From: Caldalkalibacillus mannanilyticus JCM 10596
Lineage (GTDB): Bacteria; Bacillota; Bacilli; Caldalkalibacillales; JCM-10596
NCBI RefSeq assembly: GCF_000615945.1
Contig: NZ_BAMO01000045.1
Location: 1 to 41,160, forward strand
Length of the DNA: 41,160 nt
Direction: 5' to 3'
Every line of letters begins with the position of its first letter. Position 1 is the first letter of the stretch. Below are positions 7,026-15,863 of this stretch, in pieces. The notes under the pieces were generated by a model, which was given only the letters and a program-made list of their open reading frames with translations, searched no databases and was not told where the DNA came from. The position numbers and the translations under genes were made by a program.

Positions 7026-8882
7026 TCAATTCTCCTTATGATTCGTAGTAGATACTGAACACCAAAACATTTCCTGTACCTGATAGAGCGGATTGGGGAC
7101 CTCATGGAGATGTAGCCCTTCATCCGTATAGAGCCGACGTTTGGTTAACTGCTCTAATCGGCATGAAGGAACAAACAAATTAATCTCTTGAAAACGGGCT
7201 TTCAACTGAGGAAACGCTTCTGCATACTCCTGTAGAGATTCCGCCACGAGAGACCAGAATAAGTCCTCTTCATATCGGTAGAAATCAGCTAACAGAAAGG
7301 ATAACTCCCCAAGGTTCATTGAAAACAAGGCATCTAAGGTCATTTCTCGAACCAAATCAATGTTTTCCATTTCAAAAAAATCATTGAGCGCACCTTGTTT
7401 ATATCGATCATGTATCTCAGAAAAATCAGGGCATGCCTGAGGCTCTTTTAAAAATCCAGTATAATATTCAACCCCTTCATGGAAATCCTTCAAGGCAACA
7501 CGTTCAGGCTTTCCCTCGCGATGAATAAAAATCATATTCTGAGCATGAGATTCCAAAGCCACTCCATGAGCGACTAGTAAGTGGACAACAGGCCAAATGC
7601 AGGTTCTTACTAAGTGTCTGACCCATTGTTCTAGACCATGCTTTTGCACCCATGAATGAATCAGTGGATTCCCATCCAATTCACGAGAATAAAGGGCATT
7701 GAAAGGAATCGCTTCTTCTCCAGGTTCTAGATAAGGATGAATACTTTCTCTCCAGATACAGCCAATTGCGCCATACAAAGCCTGAGGAGCAACCACACAC
7801 TCAGAAGGCGGATCATAGCATACACCTGCATATTCCTTAAGCAATACAAGACGTGCTTCTTCTCTCAAGTAGACATCGCCTTGAACCATTTGTTCCAGCC
7901 AAGCCGAAATAACTGGGGCGCTGGCTATAGAATAAGGATGAAGATGGCGAACACTTGACGTGTTCACAATATGAAGAGCGGTTTTTAGATACGCTTTTTG
8001 AGGATGAGTGACATTCGCCAATGTTCGAATCGATTGCTGGGCACTGTAGTCCTCCTCTGAAACTCCCAAATAAATCAGATGTTTTTTTCTGATTTGATCG
8101 ACCCCATGAGGGATAATATAGTTCTCCCATTGCCAAGGGTGTACAGGAAGATAGAAATAAGATTGCGGGTCACAGCCATGACTTCGAACCACGGTGTCAT
8201 AGTGTCTGACCACCTTCTCCCCCAGTTCCGAGCGAAGGAAAGAAGAATAGCTTTCTCCTTCCATTACAGCCACTCGAGCCACATCCTGATGCAGGGCAAG
8301 CCAAATGGGTTTGAGCCTGTTTTTGCTTTCGGGACCATACCTCTCATTATCCATTAAGGTAAAGCCAATTCGTGATTTATAGCTGGGATGATAGGGATGA
8401 GCATCCATTACATTGCCCTCCAAGTCATCATAGGATGTACCTAGTAACTGGGCTTTCTGTTGCCTTCTTTTATATTGGGCAAGAGTATCTTTTAGAAGAG
8501 TTTGCTCTAGCTCCTGAATAAAGGTATGTTGTTTCTCTTGATTGATTCCTAGATTTTTCCCTACTTCATAGAAAAAGAGAGCAAAAGATTCTGCTTCTGA
8601 GAAGCCTTCTTGAGCCACACGCATCATAGGCTCAGTTAAACGAATCCGACCAAATGTTAAGCTTCTTCTTCCTAGACATTCATAAGTAACAGAGGACTGA
8701 TGACCATCTACTCCCTGTATTCGGAATAGAATCCCCTCTTCGACCTCTATTTCATCCGCTGAAACAATCTTCTCAAATAAAAGAGATTCTACTAACTGAC
8801 GAAATATTCGTCTTCTAACCTCCACATAAACCTCTGACATGATGACCTCACTAACCTTCATTTTTTCAAAAGGTATACTCAT
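7026..8882 (-). CDS. asbB: NIS siderophore synthetase AsbB (IucA/IucC family)
   Basis: A 618-residue ATP-dependent, NRPS-independent siderophore synthetase that condenses the second polyamine arm with the citrate backbone of petrobactin. IucA/IucC family features are visible: LPVHPWQWENYI, a polar LANVTHPQKAYLKTALHIVNTSSVRHL region for ATP/citrate binding, and ALESHAQNMIFI near residue 450 with the FhuF-like C-terminal domain beyond. GGAGAGG upstream supports ATG 8882. The gene overlaps the 3' end of asbA by 17 bases. It is a paralogue of asbA rather than a duplicate, with low identity overall. Confidence 0.93.
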   Translation of the reverse strand: MSIPFEKMKVSEVIMSEVYVEVRRRIFRQLVESLLFEKIVSADEIEVEEGILFRIQGVDGHQSSVTYECLGRRSLTFGRIRLTEPMMRVAQEGFSEAESFALFFYEVGKNLGINQEKQHTFIQELEQTLLKDTLAQYKRRQQKAQLLGTSYDDLEGNVMDAHPYHPSYKSRIGFTLMDNERYGPESKNRLKPIWLALHQDVARVAVMEGESYSSFLRSELGEKVVRHYDTVVRSHGCDPQSYFYLPVHPWQWENYIIPHGVDQIRKKHLIYLGVSEEDYSAQQSIRTLANVTHPQKAYLKTALHIVNTSSVRHLHPYSIASAPVISAWLEQMVQGDVYLREEARLVLLKEYAGVCYDPPSECVVAPQALYGAIGCIWRESIHPYLEPGEEAIPFNALYSRELDGNPLIHSWVQKHGLEQWVRHLVRTCIWPVVHLLVAHGVALESHAQNMIFIHREGKPERVALKDFHEGVEYYTGFLKEPQACPDFSEIHDRYKQGALNDFFEMENIDLVREMTLDALFSMNLGELSFLLADFYRYEEDLFWSLVAESLQEYAEAFPQLKARFQEINLFVPSCRLEQLTKRRLYTDEGLHLHEVPNPLYQVQEMFWCSVSTTNHKEN

Positions 8883-10695
8883 AGGACCTCTCCTGTTCAG
8901 AACTTGGCAATTCAGTAACCAAGGGGTTTTCTATTTGGACGTAAACCGCTTGTTCGAGCGGACTTGTTAATTCATCTATATCAAACAACCGAGTTAATAA
9001 ATTTGCCTTACACGGAAGCTTTTTATCTTGAAGTAAGCTGGTTAAGAAGGTAGAGCCCTCTCGATTCAATGGAATAAATGCCTCTAATGCTGATCTTACT
9101 TCTGCTAGCAACTCACGCTCATTGATGAGTCCTTCTGTTCCAAAGCCGTTTATAACACCTAGCATATGATTGATCATTAAATAATATCTAAAACGTTCAT
9201 CTGCTATCTGATCATCAAAGATATTTTGGCTTTTTTCTCCTATACCCGGAAGCAATTCATCCAACAGAGCTTTTCTTGAGCGACAATAGTAGTAGCCCTG
9301 ATTATCACGAAAATAAAAGCGTTCTGGATAACCATCCTTCAATTGGACCAAGCTATTTTGTTGATGTGCTTCTAGAGCAATACCATAAGTTAAATAAAGC
9401 CATACCATCGGCTCAAGGGAGATTTTCAGATACCTGCGAAACCAGTCTAAGCTAACCTGACGTACACTTCGCTCTTCCTCTCGGGCTAGACGATGAATGA
9501 TCGTAGCGAGTCTGGAACTGTGCCCTGGAAGTGCATCTTGCACTAACGCAGCCACTAAGGTAACCTGCTTTCCTCTCTCTCCTTGAAACACGTTCTCTCT
9601 TAAAATGATTTCGAAACCTGATTCTTCCTCCCCATCTACTTTGACAGTCATATAGGCAGGGTCACAAATAAGATCAAAGCCTGGGAACTTTTGTTTGACC
9701 TCTCCCAAACAAGTATTTAGTAGTTTCTTTACTTCGACTCCACTTTCCAGCTCTTTAAGCTTATTGACACGTAAGGAGTTGGTCACCTTCACATGTAAAG
9801 ACAGCTTCAACATATAATTCGCCTCAGCATGATACACAGTTCTGATTGAAGATGTTGCCTGATAAGCTCTTCCTCTTGGACCTAGATATTCCAGTACCCC
9901 TTGCTGACATAAGTCTTTGATTTTAGGTCTGTTTAGCAGCCACTCTGCTTGTATGGGGTGAACAGGGATAAGAGCATACTCTTCTTGCTGACAATATCTC
10001 TCTTTTTCCTCTTCTTCAAACGCTTGATCTGCCCATACTTCTGCTTTAATCAGTTCTGTAGCAGATTGGGGAAGAGCCGAGTTTTCTACCACAGCGCTTT
10101 GGTGCACCCTAAAATAATGAAGCTGGAACTCCCCTTTCAATTCTGGAGAATACGCCGCTTGATTCCATTCTGGAAAACCTTGCCGGCTTTTTGGAGTAGG
10201 GTGTGTAAGATGACCAAACAGCAATGCTTGCTCTGCTTCGATAAAATAGAGTTCTTCTCCGTATAACTCTAAACCATCCTTTTCTCTCTGTTTGATATAG
10301 CTTTCCATGTTGTGACAGCTCTGAATGACTCGAAGGAGCAGTTCATCTGAATAGGAAGCCCCGTAAGCATAAGACAACTCTTTCACTAGTAAGGCAATAA
10401 ACGTGACATAGTCCGTTTCTATAGCAGCCTCTTCCCCCACCTGATAATAGATGGGCAGGTTGAAAAGATGTCGCCCTGTTGGGGATTTGTACTGGACTCC
10501 AAGGTAAAAATGAATCCCTTGCTTCGCTAGAGAAAGATGCAGATAGTGTTTCACTCCTTCTTGAAGCACAAGACACTGCCCTCTCTCCTTCATCCTCCTG
10601 TCATCTAGCCATTCACCTTGCTCTGTTTCACGCAAGTAACAATTCAGAAAGCTTTGCATGGATGCTTTCTCTGCAATGTTCTTAGCATCACTCAT
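8866..10695 (-). CDS. asbA: NIS siderophore synthetase AsbA (IucA/IucC family)
   Basis: A 609-residue ATP-dependent synthetase that in petrobactin synthesis joins citrate to spermidine. Family motifs are LIPVHPIQAEWLL, SSIRTVYHAEANYMLKLSLHVKVTNSLR, and GIALEAHQQNSLVQL (about residue 430), with the C-terminal FhuF-like segment after it. AAGGAGG lies 8 bases before ATG. It is the first gene of the operon. Its promoter has a Fur box in the spacer (10804-10832), and a hairpin follows in the untranslated leader (10753-10796). asbA to asbF all overlap or nearly touch. Confidence 0.93.
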   Translation of the reverse strand: MSDAKNIAEKASMQSFLNCYLRETEQGEWLDDRRMKERGQCLVLQEGVKHYLHLSLAKQGIHFYLGVQYKSPTGRHLFNLPIYYQVGEEAAIETDYVTFIALLVKELSYAYGASYSDELLLRVIQSCHNMESYIKQREKDGLELYGEELYFIEAEQALLFGHLTHPTPKSRQGFPEWNQAAYSPELKGEFQLHYFRVHQSAVVENSALPQSATELIKAEVWADQAFEEEEKERYCQQEEYALIPVHPIQAEWLLNRPKIKDLCQQGVLEYLGPRGRAYQATSSIRTVYHAEANYMLKLSLHVKVTNSLRVNKLKELESGVEVKKLLNTCLGEVKQKFPGFDLICDPAYMTVKVDGEEESGFEIILRENVFQGERGKQVTLVAALVQDALPGHSSRLATIIHRLAREEERSVRQVSLDWFRRYLKISLEPMVWLYLTYGIALEAHQQNSLVQLKDGYPERFYFRDNQGYYYCRSRKALLDELLPGIGEKSQNIFDDQIADERFRYYLMINHMLGVINGFGTEGLINERELLAEVRSALEAFIPLNREGSTFLTSLLQDKKLPCKANLLTRLFDIDELTSPLEQAVYVQIENPLVTELPSSEQERSYEYTF

Positions 10696-10752
10696 TTGTA
10701 GCCTCCTTTATTTCAAAAAAACAGAAACCCTTTCTTTCGATTCTTTTACGAT

Positions 10753-10796
10753 CAGAGGGGGGTTCCTTCTTTTCCTTTTTTTGTAACCCCTCTCTG
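10753..10796 (-). other. Hairpin in the 5' leader of the asb transcript
   Basis: CAGAGGGGGGTT (10753-10764) pairs with AACCCCTCTCTG (10785-10796) with one mismatch and a 20-base loop. It starts right after the predicted transcription start of asbA. It lacks a U-run on the minus strand, so it looks like a 5' stabilising structure rather than a terminator. Confidence 0.5.
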
Positions 10797-10803
10797 ATTT
10801 ACT

Positions 10804-10832
10804 ATTTTAATTGATAATGATTATCATTTCAA
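10804..10832 (-). promoter_or_regulatory. asb promoter with Fur box filling the spacer
   Basis: On the minus strand, -35 TTGAAA (10832-10827) and -10 TAAAAT (10809-10804) are 17 bases apart. The spacer contains TGATAATGATTATCA (10812-10826), a perfect match to the B. subtilis 7-1-7 Fur box TGATAATNATTATCA. Iron-bound Fur would block RNA polymerase directly. Confidence 0.85.
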
Positions 10833-10867
10833 CTGTAAAGTTTGAGATTTTATGTATTTGGCGAAAA

Positions 10868-10912
10868 CGAGAATCAATTTCATTGACTTTGTCTATACTT
10901 CTTTCTTACAAT
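10868..10912 (+). promoter_or_regulatory. Promoter of the permease genes with Fur-like site
   Basis: TTGACT (10883-10888) and TACAAT (10907-10912) are spaced 18 bases. CGAGAATCAATTTCA (10868-10882) abuts the -35 and matches 10 of the 14 defined Fur 7-1-7 positions. The divergent arrangement with the asb promoter suggests joint iron control. Confidence 0.5.
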
Positions 10913-10969
10913 CTAATTGATGACTACTAAATAATCACTAGATTAGATTTGCAGAGGGGAGTTTTTTGA

Positions 10970-11980
10970 TTGGTAGGTCTATTACAAAGTGATAGGGCCA
11001 AGTTACTTACTTTGCTAGCAGGATTTGTTTTCTTTTGTGCAAGCTTATTGGTTAGTATTTTGAAGGGCTATCACACCTTTTCTTTTTCCTTATTGTGGGA
11101 AAGTATATTTTACTATAACGCGTCAACAGAACACATTCTGATCCGAACGGTCCGTATGCCAGCAGCTTTCATTGCCGCAACCGTGGGAGCAAGCTTAGCT
11201 ATTGCGGGTGCATTAATGCAGGTACTGACCAAAAATCCCCTTGCTTCTCCATCCTTATTTGGGATTAATTCAGGGGCTGTTTTATTTATTGTTCTATGCT
11301 TGAGTGTCTTTAAGTTAGATCTTGCCTTAAAGGATATGACCTTGATCGCTTTTTTAGGTGCAGGGGTAACCGCCTTGTTCGTCTTGGCACTCGGCTCATT
11401 AGGAAATGGGGGCTCCCTCCCTCTCAAATTAACCTTAGCCGGAGCGGCTGTTTCAGCCTTTGCCTCTTCCATCACCTCAGGGATTATGCTCTTATATAAC
11501 CAAACCCTGAGTGAAGCCCTATTCTGGCTTGTCGGTTCTGTATCTGGACGAAAAATGGAGCATTTGATCACGGTAATTCCTTATATTCTCATTGGCTGGA
11601 TGATCGCTTTTGTTTTAGCCAAATCCTTAAATGTGATGGGAATGGGTGATGATATTGCCAGAGGTTTGGGTCAACGTATTTGGTTAATCAAAGGAATGAC
11701 TATCCTTGTTGTTATTCTTCTGGCAGGTGGATCAGTAGCGCTGGCAGGTCCCATTGCCTTTATTGGCTTAATCGTTCCACATCTTTGTCGCTACCTAGTC
11801 GGGAATGACCATATTTGGGTGATTCCTTATAGCGCTGTGGCGGGAGCGGCTCTGTTGGTTTCTGCTGATACGGTTTCCCGCTTTATCTTAATGCCTAAAG
11901 AAGTGCCGGTTGGTGTGACGACGGCTCTATTAGGAGTCCCATTCCTTATCTATATTGCAAGAAGGAGAAACTATGAATAA
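10970..11980 (+). CDS. FecCD-family iron-siderophore ABC permease (YfiZ/FatD-like)
   Basis: A 336-residue membrane permease with about ten hydrophobic segments. FecCD/BtuC hallmarks are visible: RMPAAFIAATVGASLAIAGA, MQVLTKNPLASPSLFGINSGA and GPIAFIGLIVPHLCRYLVG, the cytoplasmic loop that contacts the ATPase. The start is TTG at 10970 behind GGGGAG at 8 bases spacing, and no suitable ATG lies nearby. It overlaps the next permease by 8 bases. It would pair with that permease and the binding protein at 13107-14117 to import ferric siderophore. No ATPase gene is present. In B. subtilis the YfiYZ-YfhA and Feu systems use the unlinked ATPase YusV, a precedent for this layout. Confidence 0.85.
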   Translation: MVGLLQSDRAKLLTLLAGFVFFCASLLVSILKGYHTFSFSLLWESIFYYNASTEHILIRTVRMPAAFIAATVGASLAIAGALMQVLTKNPLASPSLFGINSGAVLFIVLCLSVFKLDLALKDMTLIAFLGAGVTALFVLALGSLGNGGSLPLKLTLAGAAVSAFASSITSGIMLLYNQTLSEALFWLVGSVSGRKMEHLITVIPYILIGWMIAFVLAKSLNVMGMGDDIARGLGQRIWLIKGMTILVVILLAGGSVALAGPIAFIGLIVPHLCRYLVGNDHIWVIPYSAVAGAALLVSADTVSRFILMPKEVPVGVTTALLGVPFLIYIARRRNYE

Positions 11981-12994
11981 CGTCGAGCCACTTAGAGAAA
12001 AAACACATGGATCCAACAATACCTGGCGCAATACGGGAATCATTCTATTTTTCTTTCTCGTCATGTTCCTTTTAGTTATTCTGAGCCTATCTCTAGGCAG
12101 TCTTCATATTCCCTTTCTGGATGTGCTCAGTGTGTTTACCTCAGATAACAAAACACATAAAATTGTCATTCTTGATCTACGCCTACCACGAACCATACTG
12201 GCTGTTTTAATTGGAGCGGCACTTGGGACAGCAGGCGCTATTTTACAATCCGTGTTCCGCAATTCTCTTGCATCCCCTGACTTATTAGGAATTACGGGTG
12301 GCGCTTCATTTGCTGCTGTTGCCTTTATGACTCTCCTAGCTGGTCAATTCAGTATTCATTGGCTGCCGCTTGTGGCTATTGGAGGCGCCTTTGTTACAGC
12401 TCCCTGATCTATATCTTAGCTTGGAGAGGCGGCTCGTCATCCTACCGTTTGATTCTGATTGGAATCGGGATCTCTACAGCGATGGCTGCCTTGACCATGT
12501 TTTTGTTAATTAGCGGTCCCGTTCATCTTGCCTCTCAAGTATTAGGCTGGATGACTGGAAGCATCTATGGAAAGTCCATGGAGCATGTCATCGCACTTTT
12601 GCCGTGGATGGGATTATTCCTGCCACTTGCCTTCTTACAAGCACGCCATCTTAATGTCCTTCTGCTTGGAGATGGGGTATCCACTGGTCTTGGCTTATCG
12701 GTGAAGAATAAACAACTCTGGCTGATGCTGTATAGTGTGGCTCTTGGAGGAGCTGCTGTTGGGTTTGCCGGAGGAATTTCTTTTATTGGACTCATGGCGC
12801 CACATATGGCACGAAAGATGGTCGGTCCAATGCATGGCATCCTCTTGCCGGCATCCGCTTTGCTGGGCGCTATTATTCTTCTATTAGCTGATTTGGCAGG
12901 GAGATTACTCTTTCAGCCTCTCGATATTCCTGCCGGGGTTTTTACCGCAGCTATTGGAGCTCCATTCTTTATGTATTTATTATTTAAAAAATAA
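11973..12994 (+). CDS. FecCD-family iron-siderophore permease, frameshift-interrupted
   Basis: Second permease subunit, normally about 340 residues. The first frame runs from ATG 11973 (GGAG six bases upstream) through RLPRTILAVLIGAALGTAGA and FRNSLASPDLLGITGG, then stops at 12407. The -1 frame continues with SLIYILAWRGG and the conserved FAGGISFIGLMAPHMARK to 12994. Joining needs one extra base near the CCC at 12402-12404, so a C or T seems to have been lost there. Everything else is intact, so either a sequencing error or a very recent mutation is likely. If real, the importer would lack one permease half. It overlaps the upstream permease. Confidence 0.8.
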
Positions 12995-13035
12995 GGTTGA
13001 CAAATATTACTGCAAAAGTTATTAATTAATATTAG

Positions 13036-13050
13036 TGATAATGATAATCA
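13036..13050 (+). promoter_or_regulatory. Fur box before the siderophore-binding protein
   Basis: TGATAATGATAATCA matches the Fur 7-1-7 consensus at 13 of 14 defined positions. It lies 57 bases before the lipoprotein start and after the permease stop. The binding protein may therefore have its own iron-regulated promoter. The box overlaps an open frame from 13035 that is not the real start. Confidence 0.75.
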
Positions 13051-13106
13051 TTGGCGATTATTTGCTCACTTACCAATTAGTCAAAAATGAGGGGAGAAAC
13101 AAACAC

Positions 13107-14117
13107 ATGCAAGTAAACAACAAATCTTTTTTGCGTAGCTTTCTTTTTATTGCCATGCTGGCTCTAGTGCTTGTGGCAGCAGGCTGCGCTTCTAACACCA
13201 ATCAAGAAACTCCAGCTAATTCCGAGGAGCCTGCTCCCACAGAAGAAGCTCAGCAAGAAGCAACCGAAGATGCCGAGTACACAGTAACACATGCCATGGG
13301 TGAAACAACAATTAAAGGAACACCTCAAAGAGTCGTTATTTTAACGAACGAAGGAACAGAAGCTCTTCTAGAGCTAGGAGTCACTCCTGTAGGGGCTGTT
13401 AATTCTGGTGTAGGAGATACATGGTATCCACATATCCTAGACAAAATGTCAGGAGTAGCGGAGCTAGGGGATGAGAGACAACCAAATATGGAGCTTATCG
13501 CTAGTCTTGAGCCAGACCTGATTATCGGAAATAAAGTTAGACAAGAAGAAATCTATACTCAATTATCCAATATTGCTCCTACTGTCTTTTCTGAAGACCT
13601 TGCAGGACAATGGAAAGAAAACTTTACTCTTTATGCTGAAGCCCTGAACAAGCAAGAAGAAGGAAAACAGGCTTTAGAGCGTTATCAGCAACATGTAGAC
13701 CACGCGAAATCGGAGCTTGGTGATAAACTGTCAACAAAAGTTTCCGTTGTGCGTTTCCTACCTACTAATGTTCGTATCTATCTTAAAGACACTTTCTCTG
13801 GTACTGTATTAAGCGATCTTGGTTTTGCTAGACCTGAATCTCAAGATATCGATGAGTTCATCGCTGTAATCACGAAAGAGCAAATGGCTGATATGGACGG
13901 AGACATTATGTTCTTCTTTAATGCTGATTATGACGAAGAAAAAGGTGGAACAAAGATGCAAGAAGAATGGATGAATGATCCACTCTACCAAAACCTTCAA
14001 GTAGCAAAAAATAAGAAGGCATTCCAAGTGGATGAAGTCATCTGGAATCTATCTGGTGGTATTATTTCTGCTACCAAGCTAGTAGATGAATTGCTTTCCT
14101 ACGCTAAGGAAATGTAA
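13107..14117 (+). CDS. Iron-siderophore-binding lipoprotein (YfiY/FatB-type)
   Basis: A 336-residue substrate-binding protein anchored on the outer face of the membrane. The signal peptide has basic N-terminus, hydrophobic core and lipobox VAAGC with the lipidated Cys at residue 27, followed by an acidic linker. The mature part has the Fe-siderophore-binding fold features GTPQRVVILTNEGTEALLEL, EPDLIIGNK and APTVF. These recall B. subtilis YfiY (schizokinen/arthrobactin uptake) more than the petrobactin proteins FatB, FpuA or YclQ, although this is from memory. ATG 13107 follows AGGGGAG. A Fur box (13036-13050) lies upstream, and a terminator follows at 14136-14176. Confidence 0.85.
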   Translation: MQVNNKSFLRSFLFIAMLALVLVAAGCASNTNQETPANSEEPAPTEEAQQEATEDAEYTVTHAMGETTIKGTPQRVVILTNEGTEALLELGVTPVGAVNSGVGDTWYPHILDKMSGVAELGDERQPNMELIASLEPDLIIGNKVRQEEIYTQLSNIAPTVFSEDLAGQWKENFTLYAEALNKQEEGKQALERYQQHVDHAKSELGDKLSTKVSVVRFLPTNVRIYLKDTFSGTVLSDLGFARPESQDIDEFIAVITKEQMADMDGDIMFFFNADYDEEKGGTKMQEEWMNDPLYQNLQVAKNKKAFQVDEVIWNLSGGIISATKLVDELLSYAKEM

Positions 14118-14135
14118 CTCTCCGTGCCAAAAACC

Positions 14136-14176
14136 AAAAGTCGAAGAGGGGTAACTCTAACCCTTCCTCGACTTTT
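14136..14176 (+). terminator. Terminator after the siderophore-binding lipoprotein
   Basis: AAAAGTCGA (14136-14144) pairs with TCGACTTTT (14168-14176), with inner pairing of GGGTTA-like arms, followed by a T-rich tail. It also lies at the end of the converging transporter gene. Confidence 0.7.
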
Positions 14177-14238
14177 TCTTATCTTGTCTATGTTCTTATC
14201 TCATCTTAGCTCGTTGTTAGCCCTCTTTGTTGCATCCT

Positions 14239-15705
14239 TCATGGACATACAACGTACATGAACAAAAGCCCCAGAATAATGACGACAAGTGTACCCAAGG
14301 CGATCAGGGTTATTCTTTTGAGCAACTCATTCTCAAGCTCAGGAATTTGAGCAATCGTAGCGCCCAGCAGTACTCTGGAAGGTGAAGCCATAATGGCATG
14401 AGAAGAAGCTGTATTTTGAGCGTAGGCTGTCAGTTCTGGAGAAATTCCGATGTATTGAGCCGCCTGTACTTGCAGCTTAATAAACATAGCATTCGATGCT
14501 GTATTGCTCCCGGTTAGAAAGCCTCCTAGTCCTCCAATTACGGGGGATACGAGAAGAAAAAGCGGACCTAAGAACGTCGCCGTTACCTCTGCTATGATTT
14601 GTGTCATAAGGGCTTCAGACATAATCTCAGATAGAATGATAAAGAACAGGGTAGCAAAAATGACAGGAGAAGCTTGCTTCCTCGTGAGTTGAAGAGTGAG
14701 AAAAATCGACTTCTGTTTCATTCTATAGATCCCAATGGTAAATAGACACGTCAGAAAGAGAAAGAAACCAGGAGAATATAAAAGAGGAAGGGAATACTGT
14801 AATTCTTCAACTATTACCACACCATGGCTGAGCAAAAAGCCCTTCAAGTCCGGAATTAATCGTGATAATAATAAAAGAACAATGAGAAAGAGATACGGTT
14901 TAAACGCACGACGTATGTTTCTATTTTTTAGTAATTCCATTCTATTATTCATAAACAATAATAGAACTCCCATGACCATAAATGAACCAAAGACACCTGC
15001 TAGCTCCACGCTAACATATTTGTTTAACAGTAAGACTGATACCCCCATTGAACTGCCTGCGAGAAACGCCTCCCAAAAGTGACTCTTCAAAGCAGACCAG
15101 CCTCCAGCTAGAAAAAGAATGATCAGAGCAAAATAAATAAACGTGGGGAGGGATAATAGAGCACTTCCTACCCCTAATGTTTGAACGGAAAGATTGCCCA
15201 ATTGTGCTCCGATCACTGTTCCCATTCCTAACGTTCCCCATGGGACCGCGCATAAACTAACCAACGAAATCAGCACAGCCTTCATTCTTTCTACCCCTAA
15301 AGCAATGAGAATGGGCGCAACCACAATCATTGCAATACCAAAACCGCTCAGCGATTCTACTAAAGGAGAAAAAGCCAATGTCAAAATCAGCACTTGCCGA
15401 ATCGGGTCCTGAGTCGATTCTGAAATAAACTTTGCCATGGTTTCAATGACTTTGGCTTCGTTTAATAAGTGATAGAGCCAAATGCCAAAGACAATAACAT
15501 ATGCTACAATCAAGGAGGTAAGACTCCCCTGATAAATGGGCATAGCTAATTGATGTAGGGTAAACTCAAAAAAGGGAGTAAAAAGCGCCATACTGCTAGT
15601 GAAAACACACCCTACCAAACCAGCCTTCCAAGCAGATAATCTTAAACCAAACAACAAAAACAAGATCAAACATAGGGGAATAAGGGAAAAAAAGAATGGA
15701 ATCAT
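14239..15705 (-). CDS. L-lactate permease family (LctP) transporter
   Basis: A 488-residue integral membrane protein with a dozen or more hydrophobic segments. The LctP/LldP family signature regions are visible: SPLVESLSGFGIAMIVVAPI at about residues 112-131 and GGLGGFLTGSNTASNAMFIKLQ near residue 397. The family imports L-lactate, D-lactate or glycolate with protons. It is somewhat shorter than typical LctP (500-550 residues), so the exact substrate is open. GGAGGAG lies 4 bases before ATG. It is divergent from an XRE-cupin regulator, which may control it. Confidence 0.8.
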   Translation of the reverse strand: MIPFFFSLIPLCLILFLLFGLRLSAWKAGLVGCVFTSSMALFTPFFEFTLHQLAMPIYQGSLTSLIVAYVIVFGIWLYHLLNEAKVIETMAKFISESTQDPIRQVLILTLAFSPLVESLSGFGIAMIVVAPILIALGVERMKAVLISLVSLCAVPWGTLGMGTVIGAQLGNLSVQTLGVGSALLSLPTFIYFALIILFLAGGWSALKSHFWEAFLAGSSMGVSVLLLNKYVSVELAGVFGSFMVMGVLLLFMNNRMELLKNRNIRRAFKPYLFLIVLLLLSRLIPDLKGFLLSHGVVIVEELQYSLPLLYSPGFFLFLTCLFTIGIYRMKQKSIFLTLQLTRKQASPVIFATLFFIILSEIMSEALMTQIIAEVTATFLGPLFLLVSPVIGGLGGFLTGSNTASNAMFIKLQVQAAQYIGISPELTAYAQNTASSHAIMASPSRVLLGATIAQIPELENELLKRITLIALGTLVVIILGLLFMYVVCP

Positions 15706-15721
15706 AACTCCTCCTGGATTT

Positions 15722-15731
15722 CACTATAGTG
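15722..15731. promoter_or_regulatory. Palindrome upstream of the transporter gene
   Basis: CACTATAGTG is a perfect 10-base palindrome, and a related CGCTATAGAGG occurs near 15829-15839 just before the regulator gene. The pair in the divergent intergenic region may be operator half-sites for the XRE-cupin regulator. This is inference only. Confidence 0.3.
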
Positions 15732-15863
15732 GATTTTTGTTGATTATATTCTTTTGCCCCTCAACCGTCAATACCTATTTTATCTTGCTTCCAATATATT
15801 TATTTTATTTTCTCGATCTGTTTTTTTCGCTATAGAGGAATAAACTTGAAAGGTGGAATTCTT

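Noticed and set aside
10343-10576. Frames overlapping the start of asbA on either strand
   Set aside because: They have no independent evidence, while the asbA frame is conserved throughout.
10753-10796. Terminator or riboswitch in the asb leader
   Set aside because: The stem has no following U-run on the asb strand and does not match a riboswitch I know, so it is listed only as a hairpin.
11113-11571. 152-residue antisense frame within the first permease gene
   Set aside because: It is fully contained in a strongly conserved FecCD gene, and its composition (many Ala/Pro/Lys) is typical of a reverse-strand shadow.
13035-13106. Upstream start for the siderophore-binding protein at 13035
   Set aside because: The stretch contains a Fur box and no ribosome binding site, whereas ATG 13107 has a good site and begins a proper lipoprotein signal peptide.
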